Source: Alistipes sp. (GTDB lineage Bacteria; Bacteroidota; Bacteroidia; Bacteroidales; Rikenellaceae). From it: a DNA stretch of 64,000 nt. The DNA lies in NCBI GenBank assembly GCA_017504265.1, contig JAFVRN010000006.1, forward strand, positions 1 through 64,000, read 5' to 3'. Positions 1 through 7,281 of this stretch are shown here, in pieces. The notes below the pieces were generated by a model, which saw only the letters and a list, made by a program, of their open reading frames with translations, was not told where the DNA came from and did no database searches. Numbering within the stretch: the first letter of the stretch is position 1; every line of letters starts with the position of its first letter. The position numbers and the translations under genes were made by a program.

Positions 1-1077
1 CGTGATTGCCATAATACAGGCGAGTGCCTCGATGGCTGCCGCAGCTCCGAGAAGATGTCCCGTCATAGATTTTGTCGATGAGATACTTATCTTGTTAAGT
101 CCCTCACCAAATACGGCATCCAAGGCCTTCAACTCGGCAATATCGCCAAGAGGTGTTGAAGTACCGTGAACGTTGATGTAGTCGATATCCGAGGGTGACA
201 TATGAGCATCGCTCAATGCCTCATCCATCGACAATATAGCACCCTCACCCTCGGGATGAGGTGCTGTCATATGGTGCGCATCGGCCGACATACCTCCGCC
301 GGCAACCTCACAATAGATCTTCGCACCACGACGCACAGCGTGCTCATACTCCTCCAATACCAAAGCTCCCGCTCCCTCGCCCATAACAAAGCCATCACGG
401 TCACGATCAAACGGTCGTGATGCATGCTCGGGATCATCGTTACGCGTAGAGAGTGCCTGCATAGAGCTGAAGCCACCCACACCCGTTTGGATAATAGGAG
501 CCTCCGCACCACCCGTAACAATAACCTCTGCCTTGCCCAAGCGGATAAGGTTGAAGGCATCGATAATAGCATGATTAGAGGATGCACAAGCCGACGTTAC
601 GCTATAATTGGGACCCATAAAGCCATACTTCATGGCGATATGTCCCGCAGCCAAATCGGCAATCATTCGAGGAACAAAGAATGGACTAAACCGAGGGAGA
701 CCTCCTCCCTTGGCATAGTCCATACATTCATCGAAATAGGTCTCAATACCTCCTACACCCGAACTCCACACAACACCACAACGGCGACGATTTACATCCT
801 CTCCGAAGTTAGCATCGGCGACAGCCTCGGCAGCAGCAATAAGCGCAAACTGCGCAAAGCGGTCATACTTACGTACCTCCTTGCGATCGAAATATTGAGC
901 CCAATCGTAATTTTTAACTTCACAAGCAAAGCGCACCTTGAACTGCTCGGCATCGAAATGTGTTATTGGTGCTGCACCACTAACACCTGCTTCGAGATTG
1001 CGGAAATACTCCTCAATAGAATTTCCCAACGGATTGATAGTACCTATACCGGTAACCACAACTCTACGCAACTCCAT
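1..1077 (-). CDS. fabF: 3-oxoacyl-[acyl-carrier-protein] synthase II, 3' end cut by window edge
   Basis: Condensing enzyme of type II fatty acid synthesis: it joins malonyl-ACP to a growing acyl-ACP in the cytoplasm. The frame opens at the ATG at 1075-1077 (MELRRVVVTGIG) and runs 359 codons to the left edge without a stop. The nucleophile lies in SVTSACASSNHA (Cys about 164, matching Cys163 of the E. coli enzyme), and both active-site histidines are visible, in INVHGTSTPLGD and KSMTGHLLGAA. The family is usually 410-420 residues, so about 55 C-terminal residues are missing. It starts 38 bp after acpP, the usual acpP-fabF order, so enzyme and carrier are probably cotranscribed. Identity is secure; FabF rather than FabB follows from the acpP linkage and motif context. 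Confidence 0.96.
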   Translation of the reverse strand, partial: MELRRVVVTGIGTINPLGNSIEEYFRNLEAGVSGAAPITHFDAEQFKVRFACEVKNYDWAQYFDRKEVRKYDRFAQFALIAAAEAVADANFGEDVNRRRCGVVWSSGVGGIETYFDECMDYAKGGGLPRFSPFFVPRMIADLAAGHIAMKYGFMGPNYSVTSACASSNHAIIDAFNLIRLGKAEVIVTGGAEAPIIQTGVGGFSSMQALSTRNDDPEHASRPFDRDRDGFVMGEGAGALVLEEYEHAVRRGAKIYCEVAGGGMSADAHHMTAPHPEGEGAILSMDEALSDAHMSPSDIDYINVHGTSTPLGDIAELKALDAVFGEGLNKISISSTKSMTGHLLGAAAAIEALACIMAIT

Positions 1078-1115
1078 CACAGCTCTCGGTTTACTTATAT
1101 GCTATATTAAGTCTA

Positions 1116-1349
1116 TTACTTGTGTGCCTCGATGTAGTTGATAGCATCACCGACAGTCTGAATCTTCTCAGCGTCAGCATCAGGAATCTGAAGATCAAAA
1201 GCCTTCTCAAACTCCATAATAAGCTCTACCTGATCCAAAGAGTCTGCACCAAGGTGTGCTGTGAAGCTTGCTTCAGGCACTACCTCTGACTCCTTTACAC
1301 CCAACTTGTCAACGATAATCTCGACAACCTTTGACTGAATTTCTGACAT
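1116..1349 (-). CDS. acpP: acyl carrier protein
   Basis: A 77-residue acidic protein that carries acyl chains on a 4'-phosphopantetheine arm during fatty acid synthesis. The attachment serine is Ser37 in [11 protein letters not shown], the near-universal ACP motif, and the length is normal for the family. It is the first gene of the acpP-fabF operon. The upstream gap (1350-1538) is shared with the divergent pepE. On this strand TATTTTTG at 1439-1446 resembles a -7 box, but I see no good -33 partner, so I do not annotate it as the acpP promoter. Confidence 0.98.
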   Translation of the reverse strand: MSEIQSKVVEIIVDKLGVKESEVVPEASFTAHLGADSLDQVELIMEFEKAFDLQIPDADAEKIQTVGDAINYIEAHK

Positions 1350-1459
1350 AATAAATAAGTTTTAGTTAAACATTATAGTAGTATTAATTATCTACTGTAA
1401 TTTTAGTCCTTAAACAACTTTTTTTCGCAAGGACGGTACAAAAATAACACTTTTTTTAT

Positions 1460-1467
1460 TATCTTTG
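1460..1467 (+). promoter_or_regulatory. candidate -7 box upstream of pepE
   Basis: TATCTTTG fits the Bacteroidota -7 consensus TAnnTTTG and lies about 70 bp before the pepE ATG. No clear TTTG is found 19-20 bp upstream, so support is partial. Confidence 0.42.
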
Positions 1468-1538
1468 ACATTATCACGCAAAATTTTTATTGACAACTTT
1501 GCAACAACATATATTAACTTATTAATAACCAATAAATT

Positions 1539-2252
1539 ATGAACCTTTTATTAATTTCCAATTCCACCAATGCAGGTGAGGCCTATTTGAAATACCCTAT
1601 TCAAGAGATTGCAAAGACCTTGCAGGGTGTCAAAGAGGTTGTCTTTATACCTTATGCAGCCGTTACCTTCTCGTACGATGAATACGAGCGTAAGGTACAG
1701 GAGCGTTTCAACGAGATTGGCATCAAGGTATGTTCTATTCATCGTGCGTTGAACAAGCGCAACTTCCTACGTCATGCCGAAGCCATCGTAATCGGTGGCG
1801 GCAACACCTTCGCACTGCTCAAGAAGATGCAGGAGGAGGAGCTTCTCGATATGATATTCCGTCGCGTGAAGGCGGGAGTTCCATATGTAGGTTGGTCGGC
1901 AGGCAGCAACGTTACTTGTCCTACGATTTGCACGACAAACGATATGCCTATCGTACAACCGGAGTCATTCCGCGCCATCGGTCTTGTACCGTTCCAAATC
2001 AATCCTCACTATCTTGATGCCAACCCCGAGGGCCATGCAGGTGAGACACGCGAGCAGCGCATATTGGAGTATTTGGAGGCTAATCGCAGCCGCTATGTGG
2101 TAGGTCTGCGTGAGGGTTGCATGCTACGCATCGTGGACAACAGCATAGAGCTTATCGGCAGCCGTCCTATGCGTATATTCCGCAAGGGTCAGCTGACATA
2201 CGAAGTACAGCCGGGCGAGAATATCGAGTTCCTTATCAAGCGTGGCAAGTAA
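1539..2252 (+). CDS. pepE: peptidase E (Asp-X dipeptidase, family S51)
   Basis: Cytoplasmic serine peptidase of 237 residues; known members hydrolyse Asp-X dipeptides. It has the class I glutamine-amidotransferase-like fold with the nucleophile elbow GWSAGS. Ser120, Asp135 (TTNDMP) and His157 (INPHYLD) fall at the same residue numbers as the key residues of the Salmonella enzyme. A GGGNTFAL segment (residues 86-93) precedes the nucleophile, as in the family. The ATG start gives an N-terminus (MNLLLISNST) with no signal peptide. yraN follows after 5 bp, so the two are probably cotranscribed. Substrate range is inferred from the family. Confidence 0.93.
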   Translation: MNLLLISNSTNAGEAYLKYPIQEIAKTLQGVKEVVFIPYAAVTFSYDEYERKVQERFNEIGIKVCSIHRALNKRNFLRHAEAIVIGGGNTFALLKKMQEEELLDMIFRRVKAGVPYVGWSAGSNVTCPTICTTNDMPIVQPESFRAIGLVPFQINPHYLDANPEGHAGETREQRILEYLEANRSRYVVGLREGCMLRIVDNSIELIGSRPMRIFRKGQLTYEVQPGENIEFLIKRGK

Positions 2253-2257
2253 CGACG

Positions 2258-2614
2258 ATGAGTGGTCTGCAAACGATAATTGGCAATCGTGGCGAGGAGA
2301 TCGCCACCGAATGGCTTCGTGAGCAGGGGTTCTACATTGTAGAACGCAATTGGAGAGTAGGTCACTACGAGATAGACATCATTGCGCAACGCTGGGACAC
2401 AATACACTTTGTGGAGGTCAAGACCCGTAAGCTCGGGGGCTGGCAGTCACCATACGACAGCATAGACGAACGCAAGCGTCGCTCGTTAAGACGTGCTGCC
2501 ATGAACTATGCTGCCGTACACCGCCTGCGTCACTTGTTGCAATTCGACCTAATTGCCATAACGGTTGATGACCACGGACATCATACGATAGAGTATACAG
2601 AACATATACTATAG
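2258..2614 (+). CDS. yraN: YraN family endonuclease-like protein (UPF0102)
   Basis: A 118-residue member of UPF0102, with a Holliday-junction-resolvase/restriction-nuclease-like fold; its biochemical role is unsettled. Family motifs in order: GNRGEEIATEWL near the N-terminus, then HYEIDIIA (Glu38, Asp40) and FVEVKTRK (Glu53, Lys55), which together form the E-x-D...E-x-K nuclease-type signature. A longer reading from 2117 would overlap pepE by 136 bp and add residues foreign to the family. The ATG at 2258, 5 bp after the pepE stop, gives the normal N-terminus. A strong hairpin at 2638-2667 ends the unit. Confidence 0.92.
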   Translation: MSGLQTIIGNRGEEIATEWLREQGFYIVERNWRVGHYEIDIIAQRWDTIHFVEVKTRKLGGWQSPYDSIDERKRRSLRRAAMNYAAVHRLRHLLQFDLIAITVDDHGHHTIEYTEHIL

Positions 2615-2637
2615 ACTACGACACTATGATACACAGA

Positions 2638-2667
2638 GCAGGCCGATTACCACTTTAATCGGCCTGC
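2638..2667 (+). terminator. hairpin after yraN
   Basis: A perfect 12-bp inverted repeat (GCAGGCCGATTA and its complement) with a 6-nt loop lies 23 bp after the yraN stop. There is no strong T-run, so it may be a terminator or an mRNA 3'-end stabiliser. Confidence 0.65.
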
Positions 2668-2737
2668 AACGTGTATGAATAGACCAAAAAAATGAAACTA
2701 TTGCCGGAACTGTGACCACGCATAGTGATATTTTTCG

Positions 2738-2745
2738 TATCTTTG
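2738..2745 (+). promoter_or_regulatory. candidate -7 box of kdtA
   Basis: TATCTTTG ends 29 bp before the ATG at 2775. It lies inside the longer GTG-initiated reading frame (2712), which favours the 2775 start. The -33 partner is not obvious. Confidence 0.5.
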
Positions 2746-2774
2746 CGTCTATAATAACATCAAAGTTAGAGGAA

Positions 2775-4007
2775 ATGTGCATCTACAATCTATCTATGTG
2801 GTTTTACGAGCAGGCAGTTGCCGTAGCTTCACTGCGCAATCCCAAGGCCAAACAATGGCGTAACGGACGACGCAACATCTTCGAACGTATGCGCTCCGAG
2901 ATAGAGACTTCGGATAAGATTATATGGGTACATGCGGCCTCGTTGGGTGAATTCGAGCAGGGACGACCCATCATCGAGCGACTCAAAGAGCTGCAACCCG
3001 ATGTACGCATACTACTTACATTCTTCTCGCCATCGGGCTACGAGATACGCAAGAATTACAGCGGTGCCGACTACATATACTACCTTCCCATTGACCGTGC
3101 CAGCTATGCACGACGCTTCCTCGATATCGTTCGTCCTGCAGCTGCGGTATTTATCAAGTATGAGTTTTGGCATAACTACCTCACCGAACTACGCAACCGA
3201 GATATTCCCACCTACGTAGTATCTGCCATATTTCGCCGCGACTCGATATTCTTCCGCCCCTGGGGAGGTGCATGGCGTAAAGCATTACGCAGCTTCACCA
3301 CACTGTATGTGCAGAAGGGCTATTCGCAGGAGTTGCTCCACGAGTTGGGTTTCGACAATGTTGTTGTTGCGGGCGACACACGCTTTGACCGTGTTGCAGC
3401 CATAGCACGTGCCGCACGACAGATACCCACCATCGAGAGGTTCAAAGGCTCGGCACCTCTATTTGTAGCAGGCTCGACATGGGGCCCTGACGAGGAGCTG
3501 CTCATAGAGCTTATCAACGATAACCCCTCGATACGCTTCGTCGTAGCCCCTCACGAAATGAACGAGGAGCGTATAACCAAGCTTATCAACGCAATAGACG
3601 GAGGTGCTATTCGCTACACAACGTGCGACGAGAGCACCGACTTATCACATAAGCAGGTACTTATCCTCGATACCGTAGGTATTCTATCCTCGGTGTACGG
3701 ATATGCCGATTGGTCATATATTGGCGGCGGCTTTGGTGTCGGCATACACAACACCTTGGAGGCGGCCACGTTTGGTCTGCCGATAGCCTTCGGACCCAAA
3801 TATCACAAGTTTAAGGAGGCGTGCGATATGGTCGATATAGGCGTTGCCACATCTATAGAGAGCAGCGAGGAGCTTAAAGCATGGTTCGCGCCACTCAGAG
3901 ATGACAAGATGCTACTTATGAATCTTCGCAACAAGGCCAAGGCCTATACCGAGGAGAATTGCGGAGCTACAGAGCTGATAACACGCGAGATACTATCCAA
4001 GATATAA
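2775..4007 (+). CDS. kdtA: 3-deoxy-D-manno-octulosonic acid (Kdo) transferase
   Basis: GT30 glycosyltransferase that adds Kdo from CMP-Kdo to lipid A precursor at the inner face of the cytoplasmic membrane. The 410-residue frame starts MCIYNLSMWFYEQ, with an N-terminal hydrophobic anchor stretch. The family signature HAASLGEFEQGRP (residues 53-65) holds the conserved acidic residue Glu59. Later blocks include FIKYEFWHNY, VAGDTRFDRV, FVAGSTWGPDEE, VVAPHEMNEER, GGGFGVGIHNTLEAA and FGPKYHKFKEA, all typical of KdtA. I reject the GTG at 2712 because it lies upstream of the -7 box; the ATG at 2797 (MWFYEQ) is a weaker alternative. Family length of about 410-430 residues is matched. Confidence 0.95.
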   Translation: MCIYNLSMWFYEQAVAVASLRNPKAKQWRNGRRNIFERMRSEIETSDKIIWVHAASLGEFEQGRPIIERLKELQPDVRILLTFFSPSGYEIRKNYSGADYIYYLPIDRASYARRFLDIVRPAAAVFIKYEFWHNYLTELRNRDIPTYVVSAIFRRDSIFFRPWGGAWRKALRSFTTLYVQKGYSQELLHELGFDNVVVAGDTRFDRVAAIARAARQIPTIERFKGSAPLFVAGSTWGPDEELLIELINDNPSIRFVVAPHEMNEERITKLINAIDGGAIRYTTCDESTDLSHKQVLILDTVGILSSVYGYADWSYIGGGFGVGIHNTLEAATFGLPIAFGPKYHKFKEACDMVDIGVATSIESSEELKAWFAPLRDDKMLLMNLRNKAKAYTEENCGATELITREILSKI

Positions 4008-4029
4008 TTCGATAGCTATCTATTTCAAC

Positions 4030-4064
4030 ATATAGGCCGGCTAAATCGTTTAGCCGGCCTATAT
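4030..4064. terminator. bidirectional hairpin between convergent genes
   Basis: A perfect 16-bp stem (ATATAGGCCGGCTAAA and its complement) with a 3-nt TCG loop sits between kdtA (+) and the lipocalin-like gene (-). The symmetry and T/A-rich flanks suit termination in both directions. Confidence 0.75.
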
Positions 4065-4082
4065 ACTATTTTATGAGATCTA

Positions 4083-4535
4083 CTAGAACAGACGCTCCTC
4101 TACAAGCTGAGCTCGTGTCTGTGCTGCCTCCTCCTTAATCTCCTCAGGGATGCTCTCCTTGAAGTATACGCTCGTCACACCCACGCTCTCCTGACTGGTC
4201 ATCGTAAGCTGGCTACGATCCTCCGATACTGACACGGTGTATGTCGTAGCCCACGCTGTACCATCGGCATACTCACCAGAGAGCACATCGCCTGCCAAGG
4301 CATAGCTGCCGCCATAATACTCATAGTTCAGAGAGTATACCTGCTGGTAGATATCAAACGTACCATCCTCGTTGAAGGCGATATATACATCGAACGAAGG
4401 CTCCATATTATCCCAGCTCTCAATACGCCATTCACCGACAATCTTGCTGTTATCCTTCTTTCCGCCGCCATTCTCACACGCAGTCATCGCGATAAGCACA
4501 AGCACCACAAATGACCATATCTTAAAATTCTTCAT
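4083..4535 (-). CDS. lipocalin-like lipoprotein, partner of subtilase copy 1
   Basis: A 150-residue predicted lipoprotein. The signal peptide ends at the lipobox MTAC (Cys20), followed by a Gly/Asn-rich stretch. The body starts KIVGEWRIESW, the G-x-W opening of lipocalin-like beta-barrels, and continues with alternating strands (FDVYIAFNEDGTFDIYQ), as in Bacteroidales small lipocalin-like families. The start at 4535 (MKNFKIW) is chosen because upstream residues in frame break the signal peptide. It begins 31 bp after the subtilase at 4567-6582, so the two are probably one transcript. Paralogues lie at 6790-7251 (closely similar) and 56334-56804 (distant), each linked to a subtilase. Ligand and function are unknown. 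Confidence 0.82.
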   Translation of the reverse strand: MKNFKIWSFVVLVLIAMTACENGGGKKDNSKIVGEWRIESWDNMEPSFDVYIAFNEDGTFDIYQQVYSLNYEYYGGSYALAGDVLSGEYADGTAWATTYTVSVSEDRSQLTMTSQESVGVTSVYFKESIPEEIKEEAAQTRAQLVEERLF

Positions 4536-4566
4536 AGCTATCTTTCTTTTAGATGTTTTCAATATT

Positions 4567-6582
4567 CTACAACCAACCTTCGGCATTATCCACAAAGCCA
4601 TCTGCGTTGGCCACATGGTTCTCTCGTGCTATAAGCGCGAACTCCTTCTCGATGCGCATACCTCCTGTAAGCTGTCCACCGCCCACCGAGGTACCACCTG
4701 CAACAAAGGCTACCGTAATAGAGCCGGCACCCGGCTTAGTACAAGTGAGGATAAGCTTACCACCAAGTATAGCGTCGTTTACTATACCGAGGTGCTCGCG
4801 AGTCTCATCCGATATGGTATACTCCGACAATGTCTTCAACGATACCTGACCATCGCCGAGGTATCTATTCAAATCGAGAATCACCTCCTGTCCTACCGGA
4901 AGTGGGATAGACACCGTACCACGTACACCCATAAGAACACGATAGGCATCAATCTTACCTGTACCCATCTTACCCTTATACGTTGTAAGATTCATATTGC
5001 CACCCGAATAATTTGGCTTAAAGCCAGTAAGCACCGAGTCGAACTCATTTACCGAGGTAAGAAGAAGTGTCTTGAACTCATCAACGGTATAGCTCTTACC
5101 CAAGTCCAAAGCATATGACAATGCCAATGCAGCGATACCCGACACATGAGGACAAGCCATAGATGTTCCCTGCATGTAGCCGTACTTACCCTCGGGCAGT
5201 GTCGAGAGCACCAAGCCCTTCTCACTGTATGTGCTTGGAGGAGCTATCATATAGTACTCACCACCTGGGGCAGAGATGTTACAACCACGGTCGTAGCATG
5301 TGTAGTATGCCGGCAGACCATCCGGAGCAAATGCAGTAACTGCGATATACTCGTTATAAGCACCGGGGTAACCTGCCGAGGCCTTACCAACGTTACCTGC
5401 AGCAAATACCACCAAACCGCCATCCAATGCATCGCAATTCTTTGTTTCGATGAAGTACTCCAAAGCCTCGTACTCTACCGATACGCTACCCGTAGCGAAA
5501 GCCGTATCGTTGGCTATCTGTCCTGGCTCAACACCCCACGAGCACTGCAAAATAGAGGCTCCGCGATCTGCCGAGTACTCAATAGCCGCAGCGATACCCT
5601 TAACACCAAGCTCATCCTTACCAGAGAAGATCTGTGATGAGAAGATACGTACGCCATCGCCATTACCCGAGCCACCGGCAACACCCGATACACCAAGGTT
5701 ATTGTTGTTTACGGCAGCTACAGTACCTGCAACGTGCGTACCGTGACCAGAGTCGTGAGGACGACCCCAGATGATACGACCTGTATCGGATACGAAGTTG
5801 TAACCATAGATATCATCTACATAACCATTACCGTCGTCATCGACACCATCGCTACCATTAAGCTCGGCCTCATTTACATCGAAGTTGGGCTCCAAGTCGG
5901 GATGCGTATGGCACACACCCTCATCAACCACGGCCACGACAATCTCGGGGCGACCCGTTGTCACCTCCCACGCAGCAGCAGCGTTAATATCCTCGCCCGC
6001 AACAATAGTTGGGAAGAGTTGCTTATCGCCATTGTTGATATAGTGCCACTGCATAGGCAACATATCATCGTTGAAGGGCATATTAGCGGCACGTGTTGTC
6101 GCAATCACATCTGCATAGTCGAGCTCTATGGCCTGCTCGGTAGGACGCTCGACACGTGTAGAGAACTGAACACGCTCGATGCTCTCCACCGCAGCAAAAC
6201 GCTTGGCTGCCATATTCAGATCGACATCCGAGGGGAAGCTCACCACATACCATCTATCCATACCTCGTGCACGCTTGCGTTCAGCATTGACCTTCATATT
6301 GAATACCGGCTCGATAGCAACAGCACCTATCTCCGTAGCGATAGTCTCTATCTCCGATATGCCGCAACGTGTTGCCGACTCGGCACCCTCGAGAAGAGCT
6401 ACACTCTCCTCATCGACATAGATTACCAGCTCGCCCAATACTGCCGCCTCCGAAGTATTGACAAACTTACGAGCTATCAATGTATCCTCCGAGGACATTA
6501 CGGGTTGATCTACCGTATCATGCATACACGATGCAAGAAGCATTACGGCCAATGAAACCACAAAAAATCTACACTTGTTCAT
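4567..6582 (-). CDS. subtilisin-like serine protease lipoprotein (S8), copy 1
   Basis: A 671-residue predicted outer-membrane lipoprotein (lipobox LASC, Cys19) with an S8 protease domain. The N-terminal region (about 35-150) looks like a protease prodomain with two alpha/beta halves (ELVIYVDEE, RWYVVSF, ERVQFSTRVE). The catalytic domain begins near MPFNDDMLPMQWHY. Its triad is Asp220 (VAVVDEGV), His283 (GHGTHVAG) and Ser474 (GTSMACPH), with oxyanion Asn397 (FAAGN), so it should be active. An Asp-rich insert (DGVDDDGNGYVDD) looks like a calcium site. The last 100 or so residues form a beta-rich tail ending in GGTSVGGGQLTGG. It is a tandem duplicate of 7282-9312, with a third copy at 53457-55514. 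Surface peptide degradation is inferred. Confidence 0.93.
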   Translation of the reverse strand: MNKCRFFVVSLAVMLLASCMHDTVDQPVMSSEDTLIARKFVNTSEAAVLGELVIYVDEESVALLEGAESATRCGISEIETIATEIGAVAIEPVFNMKVNAERKRARGMDRWYVVSFPSDVDLNMAAKRFAAVESIERVQFSTRVERPTEQAIELDYADVIATTRAANMPFNDDMLPMQWHYINNGDKQLFPTIVAGEDINAAAAWEVTTGRPEIVVAVVDEGVCHTHPDLEPNFDVNEAELNGSDGVDDDGNGYVDDIYGYNFVSDTGRIIWGRPHDSGHGTHVAGTVAAVNNNNLGVSGVAGGSGNGDGVRIFSSQIFSGKDELGVKGIAAAIEYSADRGASILQCSWGVEPGQIANDTAFATGSVSVEYEALEYFIETKNCDALDGGLVVFAAGNVGKASAGYPGAYNEYIAVTAFAPDGLPAYYTCYDRGCNISAPGGEYYMIAPPSTYSEKGLVLSTLPEGKYGYMQGTSMACPHVSGIAALALSYALDLGKSYTVDEFKTLLLTSVNEFDSVLTGFKPNYSGGNMNLTTYKGKMGTGKIDAYRVLMGVRGTVSIPLPVGQEVILDLNRYLGDGQVSLKTLSEYTISDETREHLGIVNDAILGGKLILTCTKPGAGSITVAFVAGGTSVGGGQLTGGMRIEKEFALIARENHVANADGFVDNAEGWL

Positions 6583-6636
6583 AATAGTATTAAGTTGTTA
6601 AAGTTTTTACAACGCCATAGGATTAGTACCAATGTG

Positions 6637-6666
6637 CGAAGTTAAACATTTTTTTTCAAACTGCAA
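6637..6666 (-). promoter_or_regulatory. candidate promoter of subtilase copy 1
   Basis: On the minus strand, TTG (6664-6666), a 19-nt spacer and TAACTTCG (6637-6644), one mismatch from TAnnTTTG. The predicted transcript start is about 45-50 nt before the ATG. Confidence 0.42.
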
Positions 6667-6729
6667 TAGATTTGCGCCATTGTAACACTATCCTTATCAA
6701 ATTATTGCATCCTGCACACCATACAAAAG

Positions 6730-6764
6730 CAATGCGTAGGTGACATGTGTGCACCTACGCATTG
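6730..6764 (-). terminator. terminator of the second subtilase-lipocalin unit
   Basis: A perfect 13-bp stem (CAATGCGTAGGTG and its complement) with a 9-nt loop lies 25 bp beyond the stop of the 6790-7251 gene and is followed on the minus strand by CTTTTG. Confidence 0.72.
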
Positions 6765-6789
6765 TCTAATATTATTGCAAATGTACTCG

Positions 6790-7251
6790 CTACAAGAATG
6801 GCTCTACATCGACAGTGCGGGTTGTAGAGGCCTCCAACTTAACATCCTCAGGAATTACCGTAACATCATATTCGCTACGAATGCTTATATCCTCCTGGCT
6901 ATCAAGTGTAAGCACCTTGCCATCGTTCAACAATGTAACCTTATATCCCGACTTCCATATGCTACCATCATCATATGTGCCTGTGAGAATATCGCCCGAG
7001 ATGTGGTACATTCCGCTAAACTTAACGTAGTAGTCACCATAAATCAACTGATACATCTCATATGTATTATCGTCGTTGAAGTCGATATATACCTTAAATG
7101 GAGCATCTGCACCACCCCACGTAGACAACACCCACTCATTGACAATCTTATCGATGCCGGCAACAGGTGGTACATCCTCTTCACCTCCATCACAAGCGGT
7201 CAGACCCATAAACAACATAGCCACGAGCGACCATATCTTCAATGTTTTCAT
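6790..7251 (-). CDS. lipocalin-like lipoprotein, partner of subtilase copy 2
   Basis: A 153-residue predicted lipoprotein (lipobox LTAC, Cys20) followed by an acidic stretch (DGGEEDV), as expected for surface-exported lipoproteins of the phylum. KIVNEWVLSTW replaces the KIVGEWRIESW of its paralogue at 4083-4535, and the rest aligns with it by eye: VYIDFNDDNTYEMYQ, SGDILTGTYDDGS. The ATG at 7251 (MKTLKIW) gives a clean signal peptide; nine extra residues upstream would spoil it. The gene starts 30 bp after subtilase copy 2, repeating the arrangement of copy 1. Function unknown; a chaperone, inhibitor or ligand-binding partner of the protease are all possible. Confidence 0.82.
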   Translation of the reverse strand: MKTLKIWSLVAMLFMGLTACDGGEEDVPPVAGIDKIVNEWVLSTWGGADAPFKVYIDFNDDNTYEMYQLIYGDYYVKFSGMYHISGDILTGTYDDGSIWKSGYKVTLLNDGKVLTLDSQEDISIRSEYDVTVIPEDVKLEASTTRTVDVEPFL

Positions 7252-7281
7252 ATCTCTCAATAAATTTAGGTTCAACAAATA

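Noticed and set aside
424..1110. 228-codon plus-strand ORF
   Set aside because: Lies antisense to fabF, whose reading frame has all catalytic motifs.
2712..2774. Upstream GTG start for kdtA
   Set aside because: It precedes the likely promoter and adds residues foreign to the family; the ATG at 2775 gives the normal N-terminus.
5734..6555. 273-codon plus-strand ORF
   Set aside because: Antisense shadow of subtilase copy 1; sequence rich in His, Ile, Thr and Cys with no family features.
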